A DNA stretch of 64,000 nucleotides from Streptomyces sp. H39-S7 (GCF_027158205.1 NZ_JAPVLU010000010.1:62001-126000); one strand, 5' to 3'. Shown: positions 26,637-35,512, counted from the first letter of the stretch. Notes: generated by a model from the sequence alone, not told the origin. Translations and numbers: made by a program.

Positions 26637-27264
26637 GCGCTCGGCGATCACCGGCGACGACGGCCTGGCGCGCTGCCCGTGGGGGCTGTCGGCGCCGGAG
26701 TACGTGGAGTACCACGACGGCGAGTGGGGCCGCCCGGTGCACGGCGACGACGCGCTCTACGAGCGGCTGTGCCTGGAGGCGTTCCAGTCCGGGCTCTCCT
26801 GGATCACGATCCTGCGCCGCCGCGAGAACTTCCGCGCCGCCTTCGCGGACTTCTCCGTCAAGGCGGTCGCGGAGTTCACCGGGGAGGACCGGGCCCGGCT
26901 GCTCGCCGATCCCGGCATCATCCGCAACCGCGCCAAGATCGACGCGTGCCTCGCCAACGCCCACGTGGCCGCCGGCCTGGGCGCCGGCGGCCTCGACGAG
27001 CTGATCTGGTCCCACGCGCCGGACCCGGCGGGCCGGCCGGTGCCGCGCACGCTCGACGACGTGCCGGCGACCACGCCCGAGTCGGTGGCGCTCGCCAAGG
27101 ACCTCAAGAAGGCCGGTTTCCGTTTCGTCGGGCCGACCACGGCCTACGCGATGATGCAGGCCTGCGGCCTGGTCGACGACCACCTGGCCGACTGCCACGT
27201 CAGGACGGGCGCCGGCGGACCTGGGGCGGTCAGCGGCCCAGGTAGCGCGGGGACTCCTTCTTGA
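26629..27264 (+). CDS. tag: DNA-3-methyladenine glycosylase I (Tag)
   Basis: A 211-residue base-excision repair enzyme. The N-terminal RCPWG and EYHDGEWGRPVHGDDALYERLCLEAFQSGLSW segments are diagnostic, with the base-pocket Glu and Trp residues present. The helix-hairpin-helix region (FLKD-like KDLKKAGFRFVGPTTAYAMMQACGLVDDH) is intact. The zinc-site Cys and His residues are Cys in RCPWG, His in YHDGEWG and the late DDHLADCH segment. The C-terminal 20 residues run past the convergent enoyl-CoA hydratase stop, giving a 35-base overlap of the two genes. Confidence 0.95.
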   Translation: MSERSAITGDDGLARCPWGLSAPEYVEYHDGEWGRPVHGDDALYERLCLEAFQSGLSWITILRRRENFRAAFADFSVKAVAEFTGEDRARLLADPGIIRNRAKIDACLANAHVAAGLGAGGLDELIWSHAPDPAGRPVPRTLDDVPATTPESVALAKDLKKAGFRFVGPTTAYAMMQACGLVDDHLADCHVRTGAGGPGAVSGPGSAGTPS

Positions 27265-28030
27265 GGAACGCCTCCACGGCGATCCGGTGGTCCTCGGACG
27301 CGCCCGCGACCGTCTGGAGCTCGTCCTCCTTTTCCAGCGTCTCCAGGAGCGAGTGGTCCGTCCCGTAGGCCAGCGACGCCTTGATCGCCGCGTACGCCAC
27401 CGTCGGCCCCGCCGCGAGGCTCCGTGCCACCGCCAGGGCCTCCGCGGCCAGCTCGGCGGCCGGGACGACCTTGTTGGCGATTCCGAGCTCCAGGGCCTCC
27501 TGGGCGGTCACCTTGCGGGGGAAGAGCAGCAGCTCGGCGGCGCGGCCGTGGCCGATCAGCCGGGGGAGGGTCCACGACGCGCCCGAGTCCGCGGTCAGTG
27601 CCACTCCGGCGAAGGACGTGTTGAAACTCGCGGTGTCGGCGACCACCCGGTAGTCCGAGGCGAACGCCAGCCCCGCCCCGGCACCCGCGGCGACGCCGTT
27701 GATCCCCGCCACCACCGGTTTCGGCATCGTCGCGAGGGCGGTGACGATGGGGTTGTAGTGCTCGCGGACCGTCGACATCGTGGCGCCGGTGCCGGACTTG
27801 CGGTCCTCCATCAGCAGGCCGACATGCTCCTTGAGGTCCTGGCCGACGCAGAAGGCGCGCCCGGTCCCGGTCAGCAGAACCGCCCTGACCTGGGAGTCCG
27901 CCGCCGCGCCGCGGACGGCCTCGCGGAGTGCCACCTTGGTCTCGACGTTCAGGGCGTTCATGGCGTCGGGACGGTTCAAGGTGATGGTCGCGAGCCCGTC
28001 GCTCACCTCGTACAGCACGCTGTCGGACAT
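27230..28030 (-). CDS. Enoyl-CoA hydratase/isomerase family protein
   Basis: A 266-residue crotonase-fold protein. The oxyanion-hole segments are RAFCVGQDLKEH and AAGAGAGLAFASDYR. The C-terminal SPRYLGR tail is common in this family. The position of the second catalytic glutamate of true hydratases is occupied by aspartate in VALTADSGASW, typical of PaaG/isomerase-like members; it may therefore be an enoyl-CoA isomerase rather than a hydratase. The gene is alone on the minus strand, with about 280 bases upstream before DUF3117. Confidence 0.9.
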   Translation of the reverse strand: MSDSVLYEVSDGLATITLNRPDAMNALNVETKVALREAVRGAAADSQVRAVLLTGTGRAFCVGQDLKEHVGLLMEDRKSGTGATMSTVREHYNPIVTALATMPKPVVAGINGVAAGAGAGLAFASDYRVVADTASFNTSFAGVALTADSGASWTLPRLIGHGRAAELLLFPRKVTAQEALELGIANKVVPAAELAAEALAVARSLAAGPTVAYAAIKASLAYGTDHSLLETLEKEDELQTVAGASEDHRIAVEAFLKKESPRYLGR

Positions 28031-28225
28031 GGATGATCCCCTTCGTCGCGGCTCCGGTCCTGGCCAGCATGCCGGACATCGCCACAGGCGAACATGTGAC
28101 GTACGTCAAACATTCAACGGGGCGAATGCGGCACGGAACGGGAGCGCGGGGGTCGGGTATCGCGGGCTCGTCACCGAATTGGCCGGATTTGTGGGAGGGG
28201 TTTCTCGAACGGATGGGAACCGATG

Positions 28226-28256
28226 TTGGTCATCGGGTCGGGACATGCGGGATAAT
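28226..28256 (+). promoter_or_regulatory. Candidate vegetative promoter for the DUF3117 gene
   Basis: TTGGTC at 28226-28231 and GATAAT at 28251-28256 are separated by 19 bases and lie about 55 bases before the DUF3117 start. The -10 element is good and the spacing slightly long, so this is tentative. Confidence 0.35.
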
Positions 28257-28309
28257 GGTCGAGAACCAATGTGTTCGAGTCCGAGCTGGTTTCAGGAAGG
28301 GGAACGAGC

Positions 28310-28477
28310 ATGGCGGCCATGAAGCCGCGGACGGGTGATGGCCCGCTCGAGGTCACCAAGGAGGGGCGGAGCATCATCATGCGCGTTCCGCTCGAGGGCG
28401 GCGGACGGCTTGTTGTCGAGCTGACTCCTGACGAGGCGGATGCCCTCGGCGACGCGCTGAAGAAGGCCATCGCCTGA
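28310..28477 (+). CDS. DUF3117 domain micro-protein
   Basis: A 55-residue protein starting MAAMKPRTGDGPLEVTKEGR and ending LTPDEADALGDALKKAIA, which matches the highly conserved actinobacterial DUF3117 family (Rv1211 in M. tuberculosis, at the same syntenic place after tag). GGAAGGGGAA precedes the ATG. It is cytoplasmic with no known function; the near invariance of such a small protein across actinobacteria suggests an essential binding role. A strong hairpin follows its stop. Confidence 0.93.
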   Translation: MAAMKPRTGDGPLEVTKEGRSIIMRVPLEGGGRLVVELTPDEADALGDALKKAIA

Positions 28478-28503
28478 CACGAGCGCGTTCCCGATAAACG
28501 TCA

Positions 28504-28545
28504 CGGCCCCGGTTCCTGACCGTTCCAGGTCAGGAACCGGGGCCG
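28504..28545. terminator. Bidirectional terminator between DUF3117 and O-methyltransferase genes
   Basis: Arms 28504-28521 and 28528-28545 are perfect 18-base reverse complements around a 6-base loop (GTTCCA). It sits between the convergent stops at 28477 and 28597. Confidence 0.85.
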
Positions 28546-28596
28546 CTGCCGTGTTCACAGGACGCTCGCCACGACGGCGGTGCGGGCCCCGGGCGG

Positions 28597-29235
28597 CTAC
28601 TCGCCGCGGCGGACCGCGCACAGCAGGCCGTCGTCGGTGGGCAGCAGGACCGGTGCGAACGCCCGGCTGTCCCGGACCGCGCGCATCAGCTCGCGCAGCC
28701 TCACGGCCTCGGCGTCCTGGTGTGCCGCGTCCAGGGTGCGGCCCTGGGCGAAGGTCCCCTCGAAACAGACCAGTCCGCCCGGACGCAGTAGGCGCAACGA
28801 TTCGTCGAGGTAGTCCAGGTACTCCAGACGGTCCCCGTCGCAGAAGACGAGGTCGTAGCCGCCGTCCGCCAGGCGCGGCAGGACCTCCAGTGCGCGGCCG
28901 GGGATGAACCGGGCGCGGTTGGCGGCGAAGCCGGCGTCGCGGTAGGCCTCGCGGGCCAGTTGCTGGCGGTCGGGTTCCGAATCGACGGTGGTCAGCACTC
29001 CGTCCGGCCGCATCCCGAGCAGCAGGTGGATACCGGACACGCCGGTGCCCGTGCCGATCTCGACGACGGCCTTGGCGTCCGAGGCCGCGGCCAGCAGCCG
29101 CAGTGTCGCGCCGGTTCCGGGGGACACAGGGCGCAGACCGGACTCGTGGGCGCGGCGCCGGGCTCGTATCAGGGCGTCGTCTTCGGCGACGAAGGCGTCG
29201 GCGAACGCCCAGCTCGCCTGCCGGTTGCCGGTAAT
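28597..29235 (-). CDS. SAM-dependent O-methyltransferase, probable ATT start
   Basis: A 212-residue catechol O-methyltransferase-like enzyme (Rv1220c counterpart, divergent from sigE). The SAM loop is VVEIGTGTGVSGIHL, the acidic residue after strand 2 lies in LTTVDSEP, and the metal/SAM segment is LVFCDGDRLEYLDYL. The first ATG/GTG/TTG in this frame is an internal GTG at 29127, which has no ribosome site and drops about 36 residues that read as a normal family N-terminus (TGNRQASWAFADAFVAED). No standard start occurs between there and the in-frame stop near 29350. An ATT at 29235 sits 6 bases after GGAG, so I take it as the start. Confidence 0.8.
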   Translation of the reverse strand: MTGNRQASWAFADAFVAEDDALIRARRRAHESGLRPVSPGTGATLRLLAAASDAKAVVEIGTGTGVSGIHLLLGMRPDGVLTTVDSEPDRQQLAREAYRDAGFAANRARFIPGRALEVLPRLADGGYDLVFCDGDRLEYLDYLDESLRLLRPGGLVCFEGTFAQGRTLDAAHQDAEAVRLRELMRAVRDSRAFAPVLLPTDDGLLCAVRRGE

Positions 29236-29323
29236 GGCCCTCTCCCTGTCCCCGTCGGTGATGCGGCCCGCCCGGCGACTGTATCCGCCCCCAGCTACCG
29301 CTGGGTGGTGCCCCCAGGCCCGG

Positions 29324-29350
29324 GAACCCGTTGAGGAGATTACGCGTTAG
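29324..29350 (+). promoter_or_regulatory. Probable ECF-sigma promoter of sigE
   Basis: GGAACC at 29324-29329 and CGTTA at 29346-29350 are separated by exactly 16 bases. This fits the extracytoplasmic-function sigma consensus (GGAAC, 16-17 bases, CGTT) recognised by SigE-type factors. It points toward the sigE gene, whose ATG is about 100 bases beyond the expected start of transcription, so sigE is probably self-activating. Confidence 0.65.
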
Positions 29351-29460
29351 TAGGGCGGGACCGAGAACGTGCGGTACGCGGGAAGTGCCTCCGTGCAGCC
29401 GTCCGGACCAGGTCCCCGGCGAGACAGCGCACTTATCCGGAGCTAACGGGCGAGGTGGAT

Positions 29461-30222
29461 ATGGTAGTGGCTCTACTGGAGACCACCAGAGCCGACAGGG
29501 GAGGTGCGGCTGCGGCCGGTGATCGGGGCGTGCTTTGGCATATTCCCAGGTCTTCCGGACAGCCGAAATCCGTGACCAACACTGCTGACCGTTCACGCAA
29601 TGACGTACCCGCCAACGCGACGTTCGCCAACGACGGGGAGAACCAGGCGTGGACGCCTCCTTCCTGGGAGGAGATCGTCAGCACGCACAGTGCCCGCGTC
29701 TACCGCCTGGCGTACCGCCTGACGGGCAACCAGCACGATGCCGAGGATCTTACCCAAGAGGTCTTCGTCCGTGTCTTCCGTTCCCTGTCCACGTACACGC
29801 CCGGCACCTTCGAGGGCTGGCTGCACCGCATCACCACCAATCTCTTCCTGGACATGGTGCGGCGACGTCAGCGAATCAGGTTCGACGCGCTCGGCGACGA
29901 CGCGGCGGAGCGGCTCCCGAGCCGCGAGCCGTCCCCCGCACAGCACTTCAACGACACGCACTTCGACGCGGACGTCCAGCAAGCCCTGGACACCCTCGCG
30001 CCGGAGTTCCGTGCCGCGGTCGTGCTCTGTGACATCGAGGGGTTGTCGTACGAGGAGATCGCCGCCACCCTCGGCGTGAAGCTCGGCACGGTCCGGAGTC
30101 GGATCCACCGCGGTCGTTCCCACCTGCGCAAGGCCCTTGAGCACCGTTCCCCCGCGGCCCGTCCGGGTCGCGCGCTGGCCGCCGCCATTCCGAAACCGGG
30201 CCTGGAGGGCGGGAGAACGTGA
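29461..30222 (+). CDS. sigE: ECF RNA polymerase sigma factor, SigE type
   Basis: A 253-residue sigma factor. ATG 29461 is chosen behind GCGAGG; a GTG 6 bases earlier and an in-frame GTG at 29572 without a ribosome site are alternatives, and mycobacterial SigE is also known to have several starts. Region 2 runs about 80-145 ([20 protein letters not shown], then [22 protein letters not shown]) and region 4 about 180-230 ([29 protein letters not shown]). These blocks are very close to M. tuberculosis SigE. It directs genes for envelope stress. It is coupled to the anti-sigma gene by a GTGA overlap. The symbol follows the mycobacterial name and is not S. coelicolor sigE (SCO3356). Confidence 0.92.
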   Translation: MVVALLETTRADRGGAAAAGDRGVLWHIPRSSGQPKSVTNTADRSRNDVPANATFANDGENQAWTPPSWEEIVSTHSARVYRLAYRLTGNQHDAEDLTQEVFVRVFRSLSTYTPGTFEGWLHRITTNLFLDMVRRRQRIRFDALGDDAAERLPSREPSPAQHFNDTHFDADVQQALDTLAPEFRAAVVLCDIEGLSYEEIAATLGVKLGTVRSRIHRGRSHLRKALEHRSPAARPGRALAAAIPKPGLEGGRT

Positions 30223-31010
30223 GCAGTAGCGGTACCGGCCAGCAACACGTCGCATGTGCCGAGCAGCATCTCGGCGACCGGCTCGCCGCGTTCGTCGACG
30301 GCGAGTTGCCCGACGACACCCGGGACCGGGTGCTCGCGCATCTGGTGACGTGTCCCCAGTGCAAGACAGCCGCCGATGAACAGCGCCGGCTGAAGAAGGT
30401 CGTGGCGACCACGGCCCCGCCGGCCCTGTCCGCAGGCCTGCTGGCCCGGCTCCAGGGTCTGCCGGGTGGTGGTGACGACGACGGAAGAGGCCCGTTCGAC
30501 GGCGGCCTCTTCGGCGGTGGTGACGTCTTCGGGCAGAGCACGGCGGAGGACTTCTCCTTCCTGTCCCCGGGACCCGACCTCACCGCACCGACCGATGTGC
30601 GCTCCCGCGGCTTCCGGATCCATGAGGTCGAGCGGTCCGCGTCCGGGCCCGGTCCGGCCTCGCGCGGCCGGCGGTTCGCCTTCGCGGCGGCCGGCGCGTT
30701 CTCCATGGCGGCCATCGCGCTCGGCGGAGCGCTCCCGATGGACGCGGCGATGGACAGCGGCGCCCGACCCGAGGAGCAGGGCCCCGCGGTCGCCCCGCTC
30801 GGCGTCGCCGACCCGGTCGTCGACCTCAAGCCGCTGCGGAACGACCTGGTGAGCTCGGCGCAGGACCGCTATCTCCGGCACCCCCCGCTGACGAGCGTGA
30901 CCCCGGCCTCGGTGACCCGTCAGCTGACGGCGCCCCTGGCGGTCACCGCTTTCGCATCGGCCGCGCCGTCGACCCCGGCGGCCACTCCCGGACCTGCCGC
31001 CCACCGCTGA
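30219..31010 (+). CDS. rseA: Zinc-binding anti-sigma factor (RseA-like)
   Basis: A 263-residue membrane anti-sigma factor that binds the SigE product encoded just upstream. The ZAS motif is His41, Cys45 and Cys48 (HLVTCPQC), with His17 or Cys13 as a likely fourth ligand. A flexible Gly/Asp-rich region follows, then a membrane segment at about 153-174 ([22 protein letters not shown]) and an external Pro/Ala-rich tail. The CxxC motif allows redox control. It starts at GTG 30219 inside the sigE stop and sits before htrA, as in mycobacteria (Rv1222). Confidence 0.92.
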   Translation: MSSSGTGQQHVACAEQHLGDRLAAFVDGELPDDTRDRVLAHLVTCPQCKTAADEQRRLKKVVATTAPPALSAGLLARLQGLPGGGDDDGRGPFDGGLFGGGDVFGQSTAEDFSFLSPGPDLTAPTDVRSRGFRIHEVERSASGPGPASRGRRFAFAAAGAFSMAAIALGGALPMDAAMDSGARPEEQGPAVAPLGVADPVVDLKPLRNDLVSSAQDRYLRHPPLTSVTPASVTRQLTAPLAVTAFASAAPSTPAATPGPAAHR

Positions 31011-31099
31011 CCCGCACGGGCACTCCTGACGGGTACGGCTGACGCCATCCGGCCGCGTGGCACTTGCGGACATCCGCACACCGCCCGCAGGCTCGAAGG

Positions 31100-32383
31100 A
31101 TGAGCGATGAGGCCGACCGGCCGCAGTGGTGGAGTCACCCGGGCGGCCCGGTGCCCGGCGCGAGTGGTGCGGCGGCGCCAGGACCCGCCGCGGGCGAGGC
31201 GTTCCCCGACCCGTACCTGCAGAACCGCATGCCCGGCGGCCACCCCGGACCCGCTCCCCGCGAGCCGGTTCGTCCCCGTGGCGGCCGGGCGGCCCCGCTG
31301 ATCGCGGGTGCGGCGCTGATCGCGCTGCTCGCCGGCGGGATCGGCGGAGCGGCCGGCGTCTACGCCGAGCGGCACAGCGCCCAGCCGAGCGAACCGGTGA
31401 CGCTGCCCCAGGCCTCCGAGGTCATTGCCGACCGCGCGAGCGACAGCGTCGCGGGGATCGCGGCCCGGACGCTGCCGGGCGTCGTCTACATCCATGTGAA
31501 GGGCTCCGCGGGCGAGGACACCGGCACCGGGTTCGTGCTGGACACCAAGGGCCACATCATCACCAACAACCATGTCGTCGCCTCCGCCGGCAAGGGCGCT
31601 GACATAGAGGTCACCTTCACCGGCGGTCAGCGGAGCAAGGCGAAGGTGGTCGGCGTGGACAGCGGCTACGACCTCGCGGTCGTCGAGGTCAGCGGGGTGT
31701 CGGGACTGCGGCCGCTCGTCTTCGGCAACTCCGACTCGGTGCGCGTCGGTGATCCGGTCGTCGCCATCGGCGCCCCGTACGGCCTCGAGGGCACCGTCAC
31801 CGCCGGCATCATCAGCGCCACCCGCCGGCCCGTCACCGCCGCCGGCAGCACCGACGCCACCGACGTCAGCTACGTGGACGCGCTGCAGACCGACGCACCG
31901 ATCAACCCCGGCAACTCCGGGGGCCCGCTCGTCGACGGGCAGGGGAAGGTGATCGGCATCAACAGCGCGATCCGGGCGGCCGACGACGGCGGCCCGGCGG
32001 GCGGCCAGGGCGGCAGCATCGGGCTCGGCTTCGCGATCCCGGCCAACCAGGCCAAGCGGGTCGCCGAGGAACTGATCAACACGGGGAAGGCCACCCATCC
32101 GGTGATCGGGGTGAGCGTCGACATGGCCTACGAGGGGGACGGCGCCCAGGTCGGCGGCAAGGCGGACACCGCCGCCGTGGCCCCCGGTGGTCCGGGCGAC
32201 CGGGCCGGCATCAAGGCCGGCGACGTCATCACGGCGGTCGACGGGGAGCGGGTGCACCGCGGCGAGGAGCTGATCGTCAAGATCCGCAGCCACCGGCCGG
32301 GTGACCGCCTCACCCTCACCCTGCTGCGTGCCGGATCGGAACGTACGGTCGAGCTGACCTTGGGTTCGGCCACCGGGGACTGA
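31100..32383 (+). CDS. htrA: Membrane-anchored HtrA/DegP-type serine protease
   Basis: A 427-residue protease. The N-terminus is Pro-rich and cytoplasmic, and one helix (about 66-90) exports the rest. The chymotrypsin-like domain carries His158 (NNHVVAS), Asp191 (DSGYDLAVVE) and Ser273 (NPGNSGGPL). A single PDZ domain lies at about 330-425 (PGDRAGIKAGDVITAVDGERV). It degrades or processes misfolded envelope proteins and may cut the anti-sigma factor. It lies 89 bases after rseA; no separate ECF promoter was seen there, so it is probably in the same transcript. Confidence 0.95.
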   Translation: MSDEADRPQWWSHPGGPVPGASGAAAPGPAAGEAFPDPYLQNRMPGGHPGPAPREPVRPRGGRAAPLIAGAALIALLAGGIGGAAGVYAERHSAQPSEPVTLPQASEVIADRASDSVAGIAARTLPGVVYIHVKGSAGEDTGTGFVLDTKGHIITNNHVVASAGKGADIEVTFTGGQRSKAKVVGVDSGYDLAVVEVSGVSGLRPLVFGNSDSVRVGDPVVAIGAPYGLEGTVTAGIISATRRPVTAAGSTDATDVSYVDALQTDAPINPGNSGGPLVDGQGKVIGINSAIRAADDGGPAGGQGGSIGLGFAIPANQAKRVAEELINTGKATHPVIGVSVDMAYEGDGAQVGGKADTAAVAPGGPGDRAGIKAGDVITAVDGERVHRGEELIVKIRSHRPGDRLTLTLLRAGSERTVELTLGSATGD

Positions 32384-32505
32384 CCCTTTACCTGGTGGCG
32401 ACGTACTGTTGGCCCAAGCCACTCCCGCGCTGACCGCGCGGCCGGGTACGGTAAGCGGACCCGGACCCTGCCCACCCGGCTGTGGACGTCCCAAGGAGCT
32501 GCAAG

Positions 32506-32964
32506 GTGTTCTTCGACATAGGCCCGATGGAGATGATCGCGCTCGTCATCCTTGCGGTGCTCGTCTTCGGCCCGGACAAGCTGCCGAAGGTCATCCAGGA
32601 CACGATGTCGTTCATCCGAAAGGTGCGGGCCTTCTCGGACAGCGCCAAGGAGGACATCCGCAAGGAGCTGGGCCCCGAGTTCAAGGACTTCGAGTTCGAG
32701 GACCTGAACCCGAAGACGTACATCCGCAAGAACATCCTGGAGAACGAGGAGCTCGGTCTCCAGGACCTGCGCAACGGATTCGACTTCCGCAAGGAGATGG
32801 CCGAGGTCACCGATGCCGTGAACGGCACCGACACCACGGCCGCGGCCGCCTCCGCGGGTGCCGCGGGTGCCGCGAGCGCCCCCACAAGCACTCCGGACCG
32901 GCTCCGCAAGCGCGAGGCGCTGGACAAGGACGAGCCCCCGCCGTTCGATTCCGACGCGACCTGA
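32506..32964 (+). CDS. tatB: Twin-arginine translocase subunit TatB
   Basis: A 152-residue Sec-independent translocase component starting at GTG 32506 behind AAGGAG. It has an N-terminal helix with the FFDIGPMEMIALVILAVLVFGPDKLPK motif, an amphipathic helix with charged residues to about 100, and an Ala-rich variable tail. The early glutamate (Glu8 or Glu10 region) and FGPxxLP hinge distinguish TatB. Its position downstream of htrA mirrors Rv1224. TatA and TatC are not in the window. Confidence 0.94.
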   Translation: MFFDIGPMEMIALVILAVLVFGPDKLPKVIQDTMSFIRKVRAFSDSAKEDIRKELGPEFKDFEFEDLNPKTYIRKNILENEELGLQDLRNGFDFRKEMAEVTDAVNGTDTTAAAASAGAAGAASAPTSTPDRLRKREALDKDEPPPFDSDAT

Positions 32965-33110
32965 GTCAACCCGTTTGTCCCGATCCACCCCTTGGGGTGG
33001 CTATTCTCCATGTGTTCGCCATCACCGTGCGCCGTTTTGGCCCCCGGGCCCGGCTCCGGTCCGGCAAGATGGCGAGTCGCCCAAAAGGGCATGGAGGAGG
33101 CGCCACCCCG

Positions 33111-33725
33111 ATGGAGACGAAGACCGGCACAGCGGATCGAGCGGTCGACGGCTACTTGATGGCCGACTTCCCGTGGTACGGGCTGGACGAGGCGTTCACC
33201 GGACGCCGCTGGCTCACCGCGGTGGGCACCAGCGCGGACGGAACCGTGGAGCACGGCTCGATAGGGCATGGCGATGAACCGTCCATCAAGGCGGAGACCA
33301 CCGACCCCGACGCCCAGCGCTTCGCCGTGGTCGTCACGGTCGCCCGGCGTCCCGGCCGCCGCAGCGCGGACGGCACCGGCGTACTGGAGGCCACCTCGGT
33401 GTCCTCCGCGGCCTGGCTGGCGGGCTCAGGCCTGCTGTCCTGCACCTGGCCGACCCACATGGAGCGCGCCCTGCGCCAGGACTGGCTCGACCAGCAGATC
33501 GCGACCGCCTGGGATCTGGCCGACGACCTGGGCGGCCCCCACTGGTCGACCCTGACGCTCCCGGTGGACGGCGAGCCCACCGCGTTCCACTACCGGGAGT
33601 CGGAGTACGGCTGGGTCCTGGCGGGCTCCGCGCGCGGCGCCCACCTGGGCGCGTACGGGCGCGGCATGAGCGCCTACGGCCTGGGGCTGGCCGTGGTGAA
33701 GGACGTCACGACGTACGACGGCTGA
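33111..33725 (+). CDS. Conserved streptomycete protein, function unknown
   Basis: A 204-residue soluble-looking protein with no signal peptide, transmembrane helix or known catalytic motif. It is rich in Trp/Tyr/Gly (YGLDEAFTGRRWL, FHYRESEYGWVLAGSARGAHLGAYGRGMSAYGL) and reads like an alpha/beta fold. The ATG at 33111 is chosen because the frame upstream loses coding bias; the GGAGGAGG site is about 12 bases away, longer than normal. It follows tatB on the same strand and ends at a strong bidirectional terminator. Confidence 0.78.
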   Translation: METKTGTADRAVDGYLMADFPWYGLDEAFTGRRWLTAVGTSADGTVEHGSIGHGDEPSIKAETTDPDAQRFAVVVTVARRPGRRSADGTGVLEATSVSSAAWLAGSGLLSCTWPTHMERALRQDWLDQQIATAWDLADDLGGPHWSTLTLPVDGEPTAFHYRESEYGWVLAGSARGAHLGAYGRGMSAYGLGLAVVKDVTTYDG

Positions 33726-33729
33726 GCGT

Positions 33730-33780
33730 GCACATGACGGTGCCCCCGACCGCCCTGCGGCCGGGGGCACCGTCATGTGC
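33730..33780. terminator. Bidirectional terminator before mrp
   Basis: Perfect reverse-complement arms 33730-33748 and 33762-33780 (19 base pairs) flank a 13-base GC-rich loop. It lies between the stop at 33725 and the convergent mrp stop at 33781-33783. Confidence 0.85.
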
Positions 33781-34938
33781 TCAGAACTTGTTGCGCGGGG
33801 TGATCCCCAGTGACATGCCCGCCAGGCCGCGGGCCCGGCCGCCGAGCTTGCCCGCGATCGACTTCAGGGCGAGCGCCGCGGCGGAGTCCGGGTGGCTCAG
33901 GACGACCGGACGGCCGTCGTCGCCGCCCTCGCGCAGCCGCACGTCGATCGGGATCTGGCCCAGCACCGGCACCGTCGCGCCCGTGGTCCTGGTCAGGCCC
34001 TCGGCGACCCGCTCGCCGCCACCGCTGCCGAAGACGTCGACGATCTCGTCGCAGTGCGGGCACGGCATCCCGGACATGTTCTCCACGACGCCGACGATCT
34101 TCTGGTGGGTCTGCACCGCGATGGAACCGGCGCGCTCCGCGACCTCGGCCGCCGCCTGCTGAGGCGTCGTCACCACGAGGATCTCGGCGTTCGGCACGAG
34201 CTGCGCGACGGAGATCGCGATGTCGCCGGTGCCCGGCGGCAGGTCCAGCAGCAGGACGTCCAGGTCGCCCCAGTACACGTCGGCGAGGAACTGCTGCAGC
34301 GCACGGTGCAGCATCGGTCCGCGCCACACCACGGGCGCGTTGCCCGGGGTGAACATGCCGATGGAGATGACCTTCACGCCGTGCGACGACGGCGGCATGA
34401 TCATGTTCTCGACCTGCGTCGGCCGGCCCTCGACCCCGAGCATGCGCGGTACCGAGTGGCCGTAGATGTCCGCGTCCACGACGCCGACCTTGAGGCCGTC
34501 GGCGGCCATCGCCGCCGCCAGGTTCACCGTCACCGAGGACTTGCCGACGCCGCCCTTGCCGGAGGCGACCGCGTAGACCCGGGTCAGCGAGCCGGGCTGG
34601 GCGAAGGGCACCTCGCGCTCGGCGGTGCCGCCGCGCAGGGCGCCGGCGAGCTCCTTGCGCTGCTCGTCGCTCATGACGTCGAGTTCGACGGTGACACCGG
34701 TGACGCCCGGGACGCCCTCGACGGCCGTGGTGACGTTCGTGGTGATGGTCTCGCGCATCGGACAGCCCGACACCGTCAGGTAGACGGCGACCTTCACGGT
34801 CCCGTCGTCCGCGATGTCCACGGATTTGACCATGCCCAGATCAGTGATCGGCTTGTGGATCTCCGGGTCGTTCACCGTCGCGAGCGCCGCGCGCACGGCG
34901 TCGGCGGTCGGAGCGGATCCGTGTGTGTCGGTAGCCAT
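33781..34938 (-). CDS. mrp: Mrp/ApbC family iron-sulfur cluster carrier ATPase
   Basis: A 385-residue P-loop protein. Residues 1-100 form a DUF59/MIP18 domain with the conserved cysteine in VSGCPMR. The deviant Walker A is GKGGVGKSS (about 127-135), Walker B LLLDLPPGTGD, and a CPHC pair (in GMPCPHCDE) bridges an Fe-S cluster between subunits. It loads Fe-S clusters onto apoproteins. The ATG at 34938 is used; upstream sequence is non-coding. Gene order with DUF1003 and CBS/MgtE-N genes matches Rv1229c to Rv1234. Confidence 0.94.
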   Translation of the reverse strand: MATDTHGSAPTADAVRAALATVNDPEIHKPITDLGMVKSVDIADDGTVKVAVYLTVSGCPMRETITTNVTTAVEGVPGVTGVTVELDVMSDEQRKELAGALRGGTAEREVPFAQPGSLTRVYAVASGKGGVGKSSVTVNLAAAMAADGLKVGVVDADIYGHSVPRMLGVEGRPTQVENMIMPPSSHGVKVISIGMFTPGNAPVVWRGPMLHRALQQFLADVYWGDLDVLLLDLPPGTGDIAISVAQLVPNAEILVVTTPQQAAAEVAERAGSIAVQTHQKIVGVVENMSGMPCPHCDEIVDVFGSGGGERVAEGLTRTTGATVPVLGQIPIDVRLREGGDDGRPVVLSHPDSAAALALKSIAGKLGGRARGLAGMSLGITPRNKF

Positions 34939-34957
34939 ACGGTCGATGGTACGGCGC

Positions 34958-35512
34958 TTACCGGTCTGTTCCGCCGTCGCCTTCGTCACGCCGCTCCTCG
35001 AGCTCCTTCAGCAGATCCTGGAGCTCGGAACGGATCCAGTCGCGGGTGGCGACCTCCCCGAGATTCATCCGCAGCGACGCCACCTCCCGCGTCAGGTACT
35101 CGGTGTCGGCGATGCTGCGCTCGTTCTGCTTGCGGTCCTGCTCGTGGGTGACGCGGTCGCGGTCGTCCTGCCGGTTCTGCGCGAGCAGGATCAGCGGGGC
35201 CGCGTACGACGCCTGGAGCGAGAGCATCAGCGTCAGGAAGATGAACGGGTACCGGTCCCAGCGCATCGAGTCCGGGGCGAAGATGTTCCACAGCACCCAC
35301 AGGATGATGAGGACGGTCATCCAGACGATGAAGCGCCCGGTGCCCAGGAAGCGCGCGATGCGCTCCGAGAACCGGCCGAACTCCTCCGGGTCGTAGGCCG
35401 GCAGCAGCCGCCGCCGGGTGGGACGGGGCTGGTCCAGGCGCACCCGCGGCCGCGGCGGGCTGCCGGAGCCGGCCGAGGACTTCGCGCGCTCGCGCTCCAC
35501 GTCAGCGGGCAT
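34958..35512 (-). CDS. DUF1003 domain membrane protein
   Basis: A 184-residue protein. An arginine-rich cytoplasmic start is followed by two membrane helices (about 65-85 and 98-122), with FSERIARFLGTGRF before the first and the WDRYPFIFLTLMLSLQASYAAPLILLAQNRQ block of DUF1003 across the second. A charged coiled-coil-like tail (DDRDRVTHEQDRKQNERS) follows. Its ATG lies inside the end of the upstream CBS/MgtE-N gene (11-base overlap), so the two proteins are translationally coupled and probably work together. Function is unknown. Confidence 0.92.
   Translation of the reverse strand: MPADVERERAKSSAGSGSPPRPRVRLDQPRPTRRRLLPAYDPEEFGRFSERIARFLGTGRFIVWMTVLIILWVLWNIFAPDSMRWDRYPFIFLTLMLSLQASYAAPLILLAQNRQDDRDRVTHEQDRKQNERSIADTEYLTREVASLRMNLGEVATRDWIRSELQDLLKELEERRDEGDGGTDR

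Noticed and set aside
28597-29127. O-methyltransferase starting at the internal GTG 29127
   Set aside because: No ribosome site precedes it, and it would remove about 36 residues that look like the normal family N-terminus.
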